Part shown: positions 19,211 to 27,633 of the stretch, piece by piece
Layout of the letters: each line of letters starts with the position of its first letter
How positions within the stretch are numbered: position 1 is the stretch's first letter
Origin: Thalassovita autumnalis
Lineage (GTDB): Bacteria > Pseudomonadota > Alphaproteobacteria > Rhodobacterales > Rhodobacteraceae
Reading direction: 5' to 3'
Assembly: GCF_001458255.1 (NCBI RefSeq)
Contig: NZ_CYSB01000009.1
Location: 124,001 to 188,000, forward strand
Length of the DNA: 64,000 nucleotides
Translations under genes and position numbers: made by a program
Notes under the pieces: generated by a model
Database searches by the model: none
What the model was told of the DNA's origin: nothing
The model's input: the letters and a program-made list of their open reading frames with translations, nothing else

Positions 19211-19287
19211 TGCCAAATCTTTGATTTGGCAGCGCCCGAACCGCCCCCACGGGGCGGGCGCTTTGCTTCGCCCCTCGGTTCGTGCGC
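19211..19287. repeat. Two-hairpin intergenic element, copy 1
   Basis: A perfect hairpin TGCCAAATC-TTT-GATTTGGCA (19211-19231) is followed by a longer palindromic block. In it, CCGCCCC-CAC-GGGGCGG (19241-19257) is nested in GCGCCCG / CGGGCGC, and an outer CGAACCG (19237-19243) can instead pair with CGGTTCG (19276-19282). The block is nearly identical to that at 56493-56546, which is also preceded by a hairpin of different sequence. It lies between convergent rnj and the DUF815 gene. It could be a REP-like element or a structured RNA; mobility was not tested. Confidence 0.65.
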
Positions 19288-19324
19288 AGGTGATCGCCAG
19301 TGACTAAGTGGGCTTCGTTGGCTT

Positions 19325-20167
19325 TCACCCGTTGATAACCACACCACGCCGACCTGCGAGGTCGGTGAAGTATTGCCATGCCACACGGCCTGACCGGGCG
19401 CCGCGAGTGGCCTGCCATTCGATAGCTTCCGCCCAGAGCGTCTCTTCGTCGATCTCTACGCCATAGGCCTTGCAGTAGCCGCGGATCATGTCGAGGTAGT
19501 CATCCTGCGAACAGGGGTGGAAGCCCAGCCAAAGGCCAAAGCGATCCGACAGGGAAACCTTCTCCTCAACCGCCTCAGACGGGTTGATGGCGCTGGAGCG
19601 TTCGTTCTCGATCATATCGCGCGGCATCAGGTGGCGCCGGTTGGAGGTGGCGTAGAACACTACATTGTCGGGCCGCCCTTCGATGCCGCCATCCAGAACC
19701 GCCTTCAGCGATTTGTAATGCTGGTCATCATGGCCAAAGCTGAGGTCATCACAGAACAACAGGAACCGCGCCTCTGAGGCGCGCAGCAGGTTCATCAGCC
19801 GCGACACAGACGGCAGATCCTCGCGTTGCAGTTCCACGATCTTCAGATCATGGCCCTGACGCAGCACCTCGGCGTGAATGGCCTTCACGATGGAGGATTT
19901 ACCCATGCCGCGCGACCCCCAGAGGAGGGCGTTGTTGGCGGGCAAACCTTTGGCAAACTGCAACGTGTTGGCCAGCAGGGTCTCGCGGGTGCGATCGACG
20001 CCAACCAGCAGCGACAGGTCCACCCGGTTCACTTTGGCTACCGGTTCCAGGCGGTCAGGTTCCACATGCCAAACAAAAGCATCCGCAGAGGCGAAGTCAG
20101 GTGCAGAAAGAGGCGCCGGAGCCATTCGCTCCAGCGCCTCTGCAATACGTTTTACGGTCTTTTTCAC
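19325..20167 (-). CDS. DUF815-type AAA+ ATPase
   Basis: This is a 280-aa P-loop ATPase of the DUF815 group, found widely in alphaproteobacteria but with no firm role known to me. Walker A is GSRGMGKSS (about residues 84-92) and Walker B is FLLFCDDLSF. A sensor-like FYATSNRRHLMP segment and EEKVSLSDRFGLWLGFHPC follow, the latter typical of the family. It overlaps the tatC stop by 4 bp, so it is probably co-transcribed with tatABC. Whether it acts with Tat export is not shown by the sequence. Confidence 0.9.
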   Translation of the reverse strand: MKKTVKRIAEALERMAPAPLSAPDFASADAFVWHVEPDRLEPVAKVNRVDLSLLVGVDRTRETLLANTLQFAKGLPANNALLWGSRGMGKSSIVKAIHAEVLRQGHDLKIVELQREDLPSVSRLMNLLRASEARFLLFCDDLSFGHDDQHYKSLKAVLDGGIEGRPDNVVFYATSNRRHLMPRDMIENERSSAINPSEAVEEKVSLSDRFGLWLGFHPCSQDDYLDMIRGYCKAYGVEIDEETLWAEAIEWQATRGARSGRVAWQYFTDLAGRRGVVING

Positions 20168-21096
20168 TTGTCGCTTTCCTTAGCGTTTTCTGCCTCATCG
20201 GCGTCAAACTCAGCCATTAGCGGATCGTCAAACTCTTCTTCGTCATCATAGTAACCCTCCGCCCGCAGTTGCGCTTCGCGTTTGGTTTCCACCCGGGCCA
20301 CAAGGAAGATCGAAATCTCATAGAGGCCGTAAACAACGGTGAACAGGATCAGCTGTGTGGTCACATCCGGCGGGGTCACCAGCGCGGCGACGGTCAGGAT
20401 GCCAACAACCGCATATTTGCGTGTGTTGCGCAGCCCGGCGGCCGAGGCCAGCCCGGCCTTGCCCATCAGGGTCAGCAGAACCGGCAGCTGGAAACACAGG
20501 CCAAAGGCCACGATCATCTTCAAGGTGATGTCGAGGCTTTCGTTGACCTTGCCGTTGAAGACAATGTCGATGCCTTCTTTGGCGGCTTCCATCGAGCCTT
20601 CGACCTCTTCGCCAACCAGAATGGCCGACACGAAGGAGGGGAAATCTGCAAAGCCCAGGAAGAAGGCCATCGCCAGCGGGATCACCACATAATGCGAAAA
20701 GGCCGCGCCCAATAGGAACAACGCCGGCGAAGCGATGAGGAAGGGCAGGAAGGCGTTTTTCTCATTCTTGTAGAGACCCGGCGCCACAAAGCGCCACAGC
20801 TGGTAGCCGATCACCGGGAAGGCCAGTGCCAGACCACCCACCATCGAGATGCGGATCAGGGTGAAGAAATATTCCTGCGGGGCGGTGTATTGCATCACCG
20901 GATTGGGGTTGCCCAAATCCCGCATGGTTTTCTCAATCGGATCCAGCAGGAAGTCCAGCAGCTGCCCGCCAAAGGCAAAGCAGATCACCATGCCAACGAG
21001 GAAGGCCAGCACAGACCGGATCAACCGGGTACGCAGCTCGGCCAGATGCTCGATCAGCGGGGCGCTGGAATCCTCCAGCTCGTTAGAGTTGCTCAT
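20164..21096 (-). CDS. tatC: Sec-independent protein translocase TatC
   Basis: This is the signal-recognising core of the twin-arginine translocase. The 310 residues include the conserved cytoplasmic N-terminus LIEHLAELRTRLIRS and about six membrane helices, with PLIEKTM-type loop (here DPIEKTMRDLG) and FPVIGYQLWRFVAPGLYKNEK (split here to keep it short: FPVIGYQLWRF, VAPGLYKNEK). The C-terminal tail is acidic and charged (about 265-310). At 310 aa it is longer than the E. coli protein (258 aa) because of a loop insert near 160-190 and this tail. It follows tatB by 3 bp. Confidence 0.97.
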   Translation of the reverse strand: MSNSNELEDSSAPLIEHLAELRTRLIRSVLAFLVGMVICFAFGGQLLDFLLDPIEKTMRDLGNPNPVMQYTAPQEYFFTLIRISMVGGLALAFPVIGYQLWRFVAPGLYKNEKNAFLPFLIASPALFLLGAAFSHYVVIPLAMAFFLGFADFPSFVSAILVGEEVEGSMEAAKEGIDIVFNGKVNESLDITLKMIVAFGLCFQLPVLLTLMGKAGLASAAGLRNTRKYAVVGILTVAALVTPPDVTTQLILFTVVYGLYEISIFLVARVETKREAQLRAEGYYDDEEEFDDPLMAEFDADEAENAKESDK

Positions 21097-21099
21097 GGC

Positions 21100-21546
21100 T
21101 TATCCTTGGGCCTTGGTGTCAGGGGCTGCGTCAGCCGGTTTGGCGGCTTCGGCATCTGCGGCAGCCTCAGCGGCAGCAGCTTCCTGACGTTCTTGTGCCT
21201 TTTTGGCGGTGGCGTCGTGGATCTTGCGGGCCGCATCGGCGCGCTCATCAGACAGGGTGCCCTCGGCGTCAGGTTCCCACTTGGTGAAACTGTCGGTGGC
21301 TTCCTTGACCTTATCCATCCCAAATTGAGTGGGGTTTGTCGCCGCTTTCAGGCTTTGACTGACCTCTTTCATTCCGGATTCATCTGCGGCCTGATCCATC
21401 GCGCGGCTAAACTCGCGCGCCATGCCTTTGGCTTTGCCGACGAAACGTCCGACAGAGCGGAACAACATCGGCAGGTCTTTGGGTCCGACGACGATCAGCG
21501 CCACAATGCCGATCACCAGGAGTTCGGTCATGCCCAGATCGAACAT
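21100..21546 (-). CDS. tatB: Sec-independent protein translocase TatB
   Basis: TatB binds Tat signal peptides with TatC. The 148-aa protein has the family layout: a membrane helix with the conserved Glu ([20 protein letters not shown]), the hinge [17 protein letters not shown], an amphipathic helix, and a long Ala/Glu/Lys-rich tail (about 95-148). The tail is weakly conserved in the family. It lies 3 bp after tatA and 3 bp before tatC on the minus strand, the normal order. Confidence 0.95.
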   Translation of the reverse strand: MFDLGMTELLVIGIVALIVVGPKDLPMLFRSVGRFVGKAKGMAREFSRAMDQAADESGMKEVSQSLKAATNPTQFGMDKVKEATDSFTKWEPDAEGTLSDERADAARKIHDATAKKAQERQEAAAAEAAADAEAAKPADAAPDTKAQG

Positions 21547-21549
21547 GGC

Positions 21550-21762
21550 TTAGGCCTTGTCTTTTTCGGTCTCCGGGGTCACGTCTTTGGCAGCTTCGGC
21601 CTGGTCTTCCAGTTCCGCTTTGCCTTCGTTGACGCCGCGCTTGAACGAGGTGATGCCTTTGCCAACTTCACCCATCAGCGAGCTGATCTTGCCGCGACCG
21701 AAAAGTACCAGCACCACAACGGCGATCAGAAGAAGGCCGGGAAGGCCGATATTGTTCAGCAT
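21550..21762 (-). CDS. tatA: Sec-independent protein translocase TatA
   Basis: TatA is the pore-forming subunit of the twin-arginine translocase. The 70 residues comprise the membrane helix [19 protein letters not shown], the conserved hinge with [16 protein letters not shown], and an amphipathic helix followed by an acidic tail. The start has a GGGAGAGA ribosome-binding site upstream. It is the first gene of tatABC here, with a 200-bp gap behind it that should hold the promoter. Two likely Tat clients in this window are the multicopper oxidase (58993) and the agmatine-deiminase-like protein (44276). Confidence 0.96.
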   Translation of the reverse strand: MLNNIGLPGLLLIAVVVLVLFGRGKISSLMGEVGKGITSFKRGVNEGKAELEDQAEAAKDVTPETEKDKA

Positions 21763-21900
21763 AGTGTCTCTCCCTTGCTACGGGTCCGCGCTGATCGGCC
21801 CCGTCGAAATTCACCTTCCGTATCTAATGGCTCAACCCCTCTGTTGGAAGGACCAATGCGCCGCAGGGGCGGATTTTTCCTAGAACAGTGCAAATGCGCG

Positions 21901-21973
21901 GCCAAAACGCCTGTGGCGCTACCCAGAACTGCGTAGGAAATCGGGGTCAGCTTGACCCGTCAGGCGTTTTGGC
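21901..21973. repeat. 13-bp perfect inverted repeat with inner palindrome
   Basis: GCCAAAACGCCTG (21901-21913) and its exact reverse complement CAGGCGTTTTGGC (21961-21973) flank 47 bp. Inside lies a second palindrome, GGGTCA-GCT-TGACCC (21944-21958). The right arm includes the last codons and stop of the ABC ATPase gene (minus strand), so on that strand the inner stem sits just behind the stop. It may be the 3' structure of that transcript; no U-run follows, so it is not a classic terminator. Confidence 0.5.
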
Positions 21974-23066
21974 GCGGAAAGACAAAGCAGCGGTCGCGAC
22001 GGAACATCAGCCACAAGGGGCGCCCCGGTTGCGGCAGGAACACGTTTGGCACCGTCGCTTTCAGGATGGAGCCATCGTAATCCATGCGGATTTCCACCAG
22101 GCTTTCCGATCCCATGAAACGGGCACGCACCACTTCACCACGGGCGGCGACACCGTTCTGTGGGGTGGGCTCGGGGCCTTTGCCATTGCGATCAAATTCG
22201 ATTTTCAGGTGCTGCGGGCGGATCACGATGTCCACTTCGCCGCCATCGGCCACACCGGGGGCCAGAAACTGACCAAAGGGGGTTTCGCACAGCGCGCCCT
22301 GAACCTTGCCGCAGATCACGTTGATATCGCTAAAGAAAGAAACGGCCTGACGGTCCTTGGGGGCGTTGTAGATATTATAGGGCGCGCCCTGTTGCACAAT
22401 GCGACCGCCGCGCATCAGTGCAATTTCATCAGCCATGCGCATCGCTTCTTCCGGCTCATGGGTCACCAGCAGAACTGCCGCGTCTTCTGCTTTCAGCAGT
22501 TCCAGCGTCTGGTCGCGGATGTCATCGCGCAGCCGGTTATCAAGGCCCGAGAAGGGTTCATCCATCAACATGATCTTGGGACGTGGGGCCAGCGCACGGG
22601 CCAGCGCCACACGCTGTTGCTCGCCGCCTGACAGCAGATAGGGATAGCCATCGATGAAGCGGCGCAGGCCGACCTTGTCCAAGAGCTCCTCAACACGGGC
22701 GCGCTTTTCCGCTTTGCTGCCTGACAGGCCAAAGGCGACGTTGTCGCCGACGGTCAGATGCGGAAACAGGGCGAAGTCCTGAAACATCAGCCCGATGTTG
22801 CGCCGTTCTGGTGGGATGCGGAACACCGTGTCGCAGATCAGCTCACCATCGACGTAGATCTCCCCGCTGTCCTGCATCTCCACCCCTGCGATCATCCGCA
22901 GCGTAGTGGATTTCCCGCAGCCCGACGGGCCCAGCAGACAGGTCACCTGACCGGGCATCACCTTGAGTGAGACGTCATTGACCACCGGGGTGCCGCCGAA
23001 ACTGCGCATCATATTGCGGATCTCAAGGCGGGGGGCGGTCTGGGGCGCGGGTGTGAGCAAGGGCAA
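21960..23066 (-). CDS. ABC transporter ATP-binding protein, Fe3+/polyamine type
   Basis: This is the ATPase of an import system of the FbpC/PotA class (368 aa). Walker A is GPSGCGKSTTLRM, the Q-loop region MFQDFALFPHLTVGDNV, the signature LSGGEQQRVALARAL and Walker B IMLMDEPFSGLD, with the switch His in LLVTHEPEEAM. Residues 240-368 form the TOBE/OB regulatory region. Substrate is unclear: the family-typical text (FPHLTV, SDINVI) resembles iron(III) transporters, but no permease or binding-protein gene lies next to it. It may be an orphan ATPase serving a system elsewhere. It starts 114 bp after the arsM-like gene on the same strand. Confidence 0.9.
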   Translation of the reverse strand: MPLLTPAPQTAPRLEIRNMMRSFGGTPVVNDVSLKVMPGQVTCLLGPSGCGKSTTLRMIAGVEMQDSGEIYVDGELICDTVFRIPPERRNIGLMFQDFALFPHLTVGDNVAFGLSGSKAEKRARVEELLDKVGLRRFIDGYPYLLSGGEQQRVALARALAPRPKIMLMDEPFSGLDNRLRDDIRDQTLELLKAEDAAVLLVTHEPEEAMRMADEIALMRGGRIVQQGAPYNIYNAPKDRQAVSFFSDINVICGKVQGALCETPFGQFLAPGVADGGEVDIVIRPQHLKIEFDRNGKGPEPTPQNGVAARGEVVRARFMGSESLVEIRMDYDGSILKATVPNVFLPQPGRPLWLMFRRDRCFVFPRQNA

Positions 23067-23105
23067 TCCTTGGGGCGTCTGGCCGGCGATCAGGCCGGGG
23101 CGGGT

Positions 23106-23145
23106 GGCAAATCAGGCTGTCCGATTAAAACAATCGGGATTTGCC
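23106..23145. promoter_or_regulatory. Nested inverted repeat upstream of ABC ATPase gene
   Basis: The outer arms GGCAAATC (23106-23113) and GATTTGCC (23138-23145) enclose an inner stem CCGATT-AAAAC-AATCGG (23121-23137). The structure lies between the arsM-like stop and the ABC ATPase start on the minus strand. It could be a weak terminator, an mRNA leader structure or an operator. There is no U-run on either side long enough to call a terminator. Confidence 0.4.
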
Positions 23146-23180
23146 GACCCTTAACAACCCAAAAGGCTTGGCACAAGGGA

Positions 23181-24221
23181 TCAGCAACAGGGTGCGGCGC
23201 CTTGGGCCAGATCGCGTTCAAACGGGCTTTCGCCGCCACAACCTTCGAAGATTCCGTAATGGGTTGAGAAGTCCCCGATGAAGGTGAAATGTTCAGCCAG
23301 TCGGGTTTCGGCCAGCATTTTCCAGGTGTTGCCACAGACGGGGAAGACCTTGCCGGCCTCAATCACATGGTGGTCATCCAGGACGAACTGATGGGGCGCG
23401 TGGGGCAGGGTGCCTTTGTAGATCACCGCCTGACCGTAGTCTTCGCAGGCCGGTTCCAGCCCGTTGAGTTTGAACAGACGGTAGGTGGCTGAGGTGAAGG
23501 AAAGCGGGGCAACACGCTCCTCCAGAACCTGGTTTTCAATGGTCAGGGGGCGATGTGTCACCAGACGGGGATCGTCAAAGCCTGCACGGCGGGCAAAGCT
23601 GAGGAAATCGTTCCAGTAAAGGGCGCCGGACAGGCATTCGCCATAAAGCACCTCATCCTCGGCCATCGCTTTGGGAACGCGGCGATCCGCATAGACGTCG
23701 GCAAAATACATCTCGCCACCGGGTTTCAACAGGTGATAGGCGCCGTTCAGCACCGCCTGTTTGTCGGTGGCCAGGTTCACCACACAGTTTGAGACGATCA
23801 CGTCAAAACTGCCTGGCTCCAGCCCCAGCTGATCCAGTTTCTCAATGAACCCTTCGCGGAAATCGACATTGGCATAGCCGAACCGCTCAGCATGCCAGTC
23901 CTGATGGTCGCGCGCGACGGCCAGCTGCTCTGCCGTCATATCGACGCCCACAACCTCTCCTTCAGGGCCGACCAGCTGGGCCAGCGCGTAGACATCGCGA
24001 CCCGCGCCGCAGCCCAGATCCAGCACCCGCGCCCCTTCCAGACCTTCGGGCATCACCAGACCGCAGCCGTAGTAGCGGGTCAGCACCTCATCATGCACGT
24101 TGCGCAGTACATCTTTGACGTATTGCGGCATTTCGGCCGGGCTACAGCAGGCGTTGGTCTGCAGATCATCACTGCCCTGCAGGACTTTGCCGTAATAATC
24201 CTGAACGTTTTCGTGTTTCAT
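23181..24221 (-). CDS. arsM: Arsenite S-adenosylmethionine methyltransferase (ArsM-like)
   Basis: The likely role is stepwise methylation of arsenite using SAM, giving volatile or less retained species. The 346-aa protein has the SAM motif VLDLGCGAGRDVYAL (67-81) and four cysteines matching the ArsM set: C25 (with C26), C53, C146 (SNCVVN) and C196 (GECLSG). The spacings 25-to-53 (28) and 146-to-196 (50) equal those I recall between C44/C72 and C174/C224 of the algal CmArsM. A second region (about 260-330) and a CC C-terminus complete the family layout. No arsR, arsC or arsB gene adjoins it, so it is an isolated detoxification gene here. Confidence 0.88.
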   Translation of the reverse strand: MKHENVQDYYGKVLQGSDDLQTNACCSPAEMPQYVKDVLRNVHDEVLTRYYGCGLVMPEGLEGARVLDLGCGAGRDVYALAQLVGPEGEVVGVDMTAEQLAVARDHQDWHAERFGYANVDFREGFIEKLDQLGLEPGSFDVIVSNCVVNLATDKQAVLNGAYHLLKPGGEMYFADVYADRRVPKAMAEDEVLYGECLSGALYWNDFLSFARRAGFDDPRLVTHRPLTIENQVLEERVAPLSFTSATYRLFKLNGLEPACEDYGQAVIYKGTLPHAPHQFVLDDHHVIEAGKVFPVCGNTWKMLAETRLAEHFTFIGDFSTHYGIFEGCGGESPFERDLAQGAAPCC

Positions 24222-24339
24222 GGTGCTTCCCCGAAAGTCTTGTGTTCAGAAGGGGATAAAGCGGTGTTTTGAGGCGGGCAATCACCTGTTGCCGCGCCTC
24301 ACGCGATTGTGGGGAAATGTCAGACAGGGAGACGAGGGA

Positions 24340-25458
24340 TTAGGCGATCAGCTCAAATCCGGTTTCGGCGAGGATGCGACCGTTCACCTGCAATTCCACC
24401 CAATGCGGCCCGGGGTGCAGGGTGAAGGTGGAGGCATTGCCTTTCAGCTTGTGGGCCTTTTTCAGCACCAGAGGTTTGCCCGCCTGCACTTTGGCCTGCT
24501 TCAGTTTATGCACTCTACGCCCGGTTTTGCCGCCGGGGCGGTGGAAATGCAGCACGTAGTCCACAAGGACCGGCACTGTTTCCGGACTGCTCAGCGTAAC
24601 TTCCAGCGTGACCGCCGTGTCAATTTTGACTGGATCCGGCGTGGCGGTGATCTGTCCTGTGACCGGGGCGTCAGCACGAAATCCCAGCAGGGCCATGGCC
24701 CGCGGGTCGCCGGCCTTGATCAGGTTGCGCAGCGCATGTTTGGTCAGCCATTCACGTTCCTTCGGCTGCTGTGCTGCTTGTCCGTCCCAGACCTCCAGCC
24801 GATCCATCATTTCTGCAGGATGCAGGGCTGCCAGATCGTTCAGGTGGTTGGCAACCGACCGGGTGACATAGCGGGTTGGATCGCTGTGCAGCTGATCCAG
24901 AAACGGCAGCGGCCGCAGCGGATCCATCGCCACCTTCTGGCCCCAGGGCAGGCGCGGGCGGGTGCCTTCGCTGACCAGACGGCGCAGATGGTAGTGATCC
25001 GAGGTGACCCAGCCCTCCATCGCAGCGATCACCTGATCCTCCCACTTGTTCAGGAAGGGACGGATCGCAAATTCCATTGAGAAACGTGTTGTGACCTCGG
25101 CCAGCATCGGCAGTGAGGTCTGCGGCGCCTCAAGACCGCGTTCGGCGATGAAATCCCCGATGGGGGCAAAGATGAAATCGCCAAAATCATCATCTGACAG
25201 CGTGGGATCGCATGGCGCGGGCAGGGCGGCGGCGATGATATCGTAGCTGTGTTGCAGGTCCGCGGGCAGTTTGGCACCCAATACCCGCGCAATCAGCTGC
25301 TGACGTTGCTTCAGCTCCAGCGGCAGCAGCTCCACCATCACGTCTGCCACGAAGCCATCCCGGTCAAACCCGTCCCAGGCCCCGGCAAAAAGGTCGCCCA
25401 GATAGGCGACCTTTTCGGCGTTGAACAAATGGTCTTTCAGCGAAAACGCTTCGGCCAT
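24340..25458 (-). CDS. DNA alkylation repair protein, AlkC-like (HEAT repeats plus Ig-like domain)
   Basis: This is a probable DNA glycosylase for alkylated purines. Residues 1-235 are helical HEAT-like repeats of the AlkC/AlkD fold, with WEDQVIAAMEGWVTSDHYHL, LVSEGTRPRLPWG and YVTRSVANHLNDLA resembling AlkC/AlkD core helices. Residues 270-372 look like an immunoglobulin-like beta domain (repeated strands such as VTLEVTLSS, VLVDYVLHFHRPGG, HWVELQVNGRI). An added Ig-like domain has been described for some AlkC enzymes, which favours AlkC over AlkD. It is 26 bp downstream of the SDR gene on the same strand; no adaptive-response regulator gene is nearby. Confidence 0.82.
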   Translation of the reverse strand: MAEAFSLKDHLFNAEKVAYLGDLFAGAWDGFDRDGFVADVMVELLPLELKQRQQLIARVLGAKLPADLQHSYDIIAAALPAPCDPTLSDDDFGDFIFAPIGDFIAERGLEAPQTSLPMLAEVTTRFSMEFAIRPFLNKWEDQVIAAMEGWVTSDHYHLRRLVSEGTRPRLPWGQKVAMDPLRPLPFLDQLHSDPTRYVTRSVANHLNDLAALHPAEMMDRLEVWDGQAAQQPKEREWLTKHALRNLIKAGDPRAMALLGFRADAPVTGQITATPDPVKIDTAVTLEVTLSSPETVPVLVDYVLHFHRPGGKTGRRVHKLKQAKVQAGKPLVLKKAHKLKGNASTFTLHPGPHWVELQVNGRILAETGFELIA

Positions 25459-25483
25459 TTGGCCCTCCTCCGTTTTGGGTGGT

Positions 25484-26263
25484 TTACATCACCTGGTTGG
25501 CGGCGCCGCCATCCAGCAGGATGTTTTGACCAATCATGAAGCCCGCATGCTGCGAGCACATGAAGGCACAGGTCTGGCCAAACTCTTCCGAGGTGCCGTA
25601 ACGGCCGGCCGGAATGGTTGCGGCGCGCTGGGCCTTCGCCTCATCCATCGAAATGCCCTGCTGTTGGCTGACGCCTGTATCCAGCGCCACGGCGCGGTCG
25701 GTGGCATGGATGCCGGGCAGCAGGTTGTTGATGGTCACGCCTGAGCCTGCGACCTGACGGGCGGTGCCCGCCACATAGCCGGTCAGACCGGCGCGGGCCG
25801 AATTCGACAGGCCCAGAACCGGGATCGGCGCCTTGACCGAAACCGAGGTGATGTTGACCACACGGCCCCAGCCACGCTCCATCATGCCGGGCACCAGCGC
25901 TTTGATCAGCGCGATCGGTGTCAACATGTTGGCATCCAGCGCTTTGATGAAATCTTCGCGGTCCCAATCCGTCCACATGCCGGGGGGCGGGCCACCGGCG
26001 TTGGTCACCAGAATGTCGACCTGGCCGGCCACCTCCAGCAGCTGCGCCTGACCTTCAGGGGTGGTGACGTCGGTTGCGCAGGTTTCGACCTCAACGCCAT
26101 ATTTGGCGCGGATCTCAGCGGCGGCGGCTTCCAGGGCCTCACTGCCGCGGGCGTTCATCACCAGGTTGACACCAGCTTCGGCCAGCGCTTCGGCACAGCC
26201 GCGCCCCAGACCTTTGGAGGACGCGCAGACCAGCGCGCGTTTGCCTGCAATGCCAAGATTCAT
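25484..26263 (-). CDS. Short-chain dehydrogenase/reductase (SDR)
   Basis: This is a 259-aa NAD(P)-dependent oxidoreductase. The start is ATG 26263, preceded by GGGAGA; an upstream in-frame start would add a poorly conserved 22 residues. The nucleotide motif is CASSKGLGRGCAEALAEAG (near residue 12), then LVTNAGG, and NITSVSVKAPIPVLGLSNSARAGL in place of the usual S-Y-x3-K stretch. The expected catalytic Tyr-x3-Lys is replaced by Ser-x-x-x-Ala-type residues (LSNSARA), as in the 3-ketoacyl-reductase-like SDRs annotated without classic chemistry. The C-terminus has GQNILLDGGAANQVM. The substrate is unknown. Confidence 0.88.
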   Translation of the reverse strand: MNLGIAGKRALVCASSKGLGRGCAEALAEAGVNLVMNARGSEALEAAAAEIRAKYGVEVETCATDVTTPEGQAQLLEVAGQVDILVTNAGGPPPGMWTDWDREDFIKALDANMLTPIALIKALVPGMMERGWGRVVNITSVSVKAPIPVLGLSNSARAGLTGYVAGTARQVAGSGVTINNLLPGIHATDRAVALDTGVSQQQGISMDEAKAQRAATIPAGRYGTSEEFGQTCAFMCSQHAGFMIGQNILLDGGAANQVM

Positions 26264-26523
26264 AAGTATTCTCCCTTGTGCCAATAAAATGGCGTTTCGT
26301 GGTACCGTTAAGTATAGTGAAGCCTCCAAAAGGAAAGTGCCAGCAAAAGGCCGTGGGGTTGGACGATTTGCGCCGCATTCCTGACGTAACGCTGTCAGGA
26401 GGTGTTTCGGCCCTCTTGGCGCTGCGTCCCCCTGTGGGGCGCGTCAAAGGCTATAAAAGTAAGGGCTGCGGCGATGTTCGCGGCCTGTTTCGGTGCCCCG
26501 CCGGTCAGTGAAAGTAGAGCGAT

Positions 26524-27537
26524 ATGCAAGATTTTGCCCCTAGTTCGGTATTTACCCTGCCAGCCTATGCGTCTTCGGCGTTACGGGTCAGCCATGGGGC
26601 GAATCTGGGGGATGCGCTGTCTTTCGCAGAAGAGCTGGTTCTGGATGACACCTATTTCCTGAAAGGCGGCGCACGATCGGCGCGACTGGCCGTGGTGCCG
26701 GGACGTTCGGGCGCCTTTACCATTGCGCCCGCCACTGAGATGGGCATGCCGGGATGTCAGCTGCATCTGGACAGCTGCCTGACCTTCATGTCGCCCGACG
26801 GGATCACCACCGAAGCGCTGGTGCTGGTTGAGGTGGATGACGCCGGTGATGTGCTGGAGGTCTATGCGCTGCCGCTGTCGCCACTGCGGCCCAAAACCGA
26901 ATTGACGCTGGTGGGTGTGGATACCGAAAACCCGCAAACCAAACTGGCCGAGGTGGCCTGTGTCAGCTTCACCGCCGGCACCCATATCACCATGGCCTCG
27001 GGCGAACAGCGCCGGATTGAGGATCTGCAGGTTGGTGACAGGGTTCTGACCCGCGATGACGGCCCACAGGAATTGCGCTGGATTGGGCAGTCCACCGTTC
27101 GGGCTCTGGGCGAATTTGCCCCGGTTCTGATCGCCGCCGGCACCCTGCATAACGCCAATGACCTTGTGGTCAGCCCCGAACACCGCCTGTTTGTCTACCA
27201 GCGCACCGATGAATTGGGCGCGGGCCGCTCAGAGGTGCTGATCAAAGCGCGCGACCTGATCAACGGCAGCACGGTCACCCAGCTGGACGGTGGCTTTGTC
27301 GAATATTACCAGCTGCTGTTTGATGACCATCAGATCATCTACGCCGAAGGCATCGCAGCGGAAACGCTGCTGGCCGATTTGCGCACCTCGCCTGCGTTGC
27401 CGCCAGAAGTGGCGGAACGCCTGCGCTCCGGCACCCTGCGCCATTCTGACCGCAGTTATCTGGAGTTTTCCCTGTCCAAGGTCGAAACAGGGGAGGTCGA
27501 CATGACCTCCGTCCTGCGCCGCGCCTCGACGGGGTGA
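26524..27537 (+). CDS. Hint-domain (hedgehog/intein-type) protein
   Basis: This is a 337-aa protein with an N-terminal beta-rich region (about 1-140) of unknown fold and a Hint domain (about 145-300). The domain shows FTAGTHITMASGEQRRIEDL, then VGDRVLTRDDGPQELRWIG, and VVSPEHRLFVY with the conserved His. It ends in a VEYYQLLFDDHQIIYAEGI segment typical of Rhodobacterales Hint proteins. The position normally held by the nucleophilic Cys is read as S in CVSFTAGT, with a Cys two residues earlier; self-splicing or cleavage is therefore uncertain. No signal peptide is evident. It is divergent from the SDR gene across a 260-bp gap holding promoters. Confidence 0.85.
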   Translation: MQDFAPSSVFTLPAYASSALRVSHGANLGDALSFAEELVLDDTYFLKGGARSARLAVVPGRSGAFTIAPATEMGMPGCQLHLDSCLTFMSPDGITTEALVLVEVDDAGDVLEVYALPLSPLRPKTELTLVGVDTENPQTKLAEVACVSFTAGTHITMASGEQRRIEDLQVGDRVLTRDDGPQELRWIGQSTVRALGEFAPVLIAAGTLHNANDLVVSPEHRLFVYQRTDELGAGRSEVLIKARDLINGSTVTQLDGGFVEYYQLLFDDHQIIYAEGIAAETLLADLRTSPALPPEVAERLRSGTLRHSDRSYLEFSLSKVETGEVDMTSVLRRASTG

Positions 27538-27633
27538 TGCACGCCACCTCTGCGGGTTTTGATGTCTTGACGTTCGCGTCAGCTCTGGCATTGTGCGGTT
27601 TTTGCGTGACATGACACGCTTGAGGGGCCGCAT

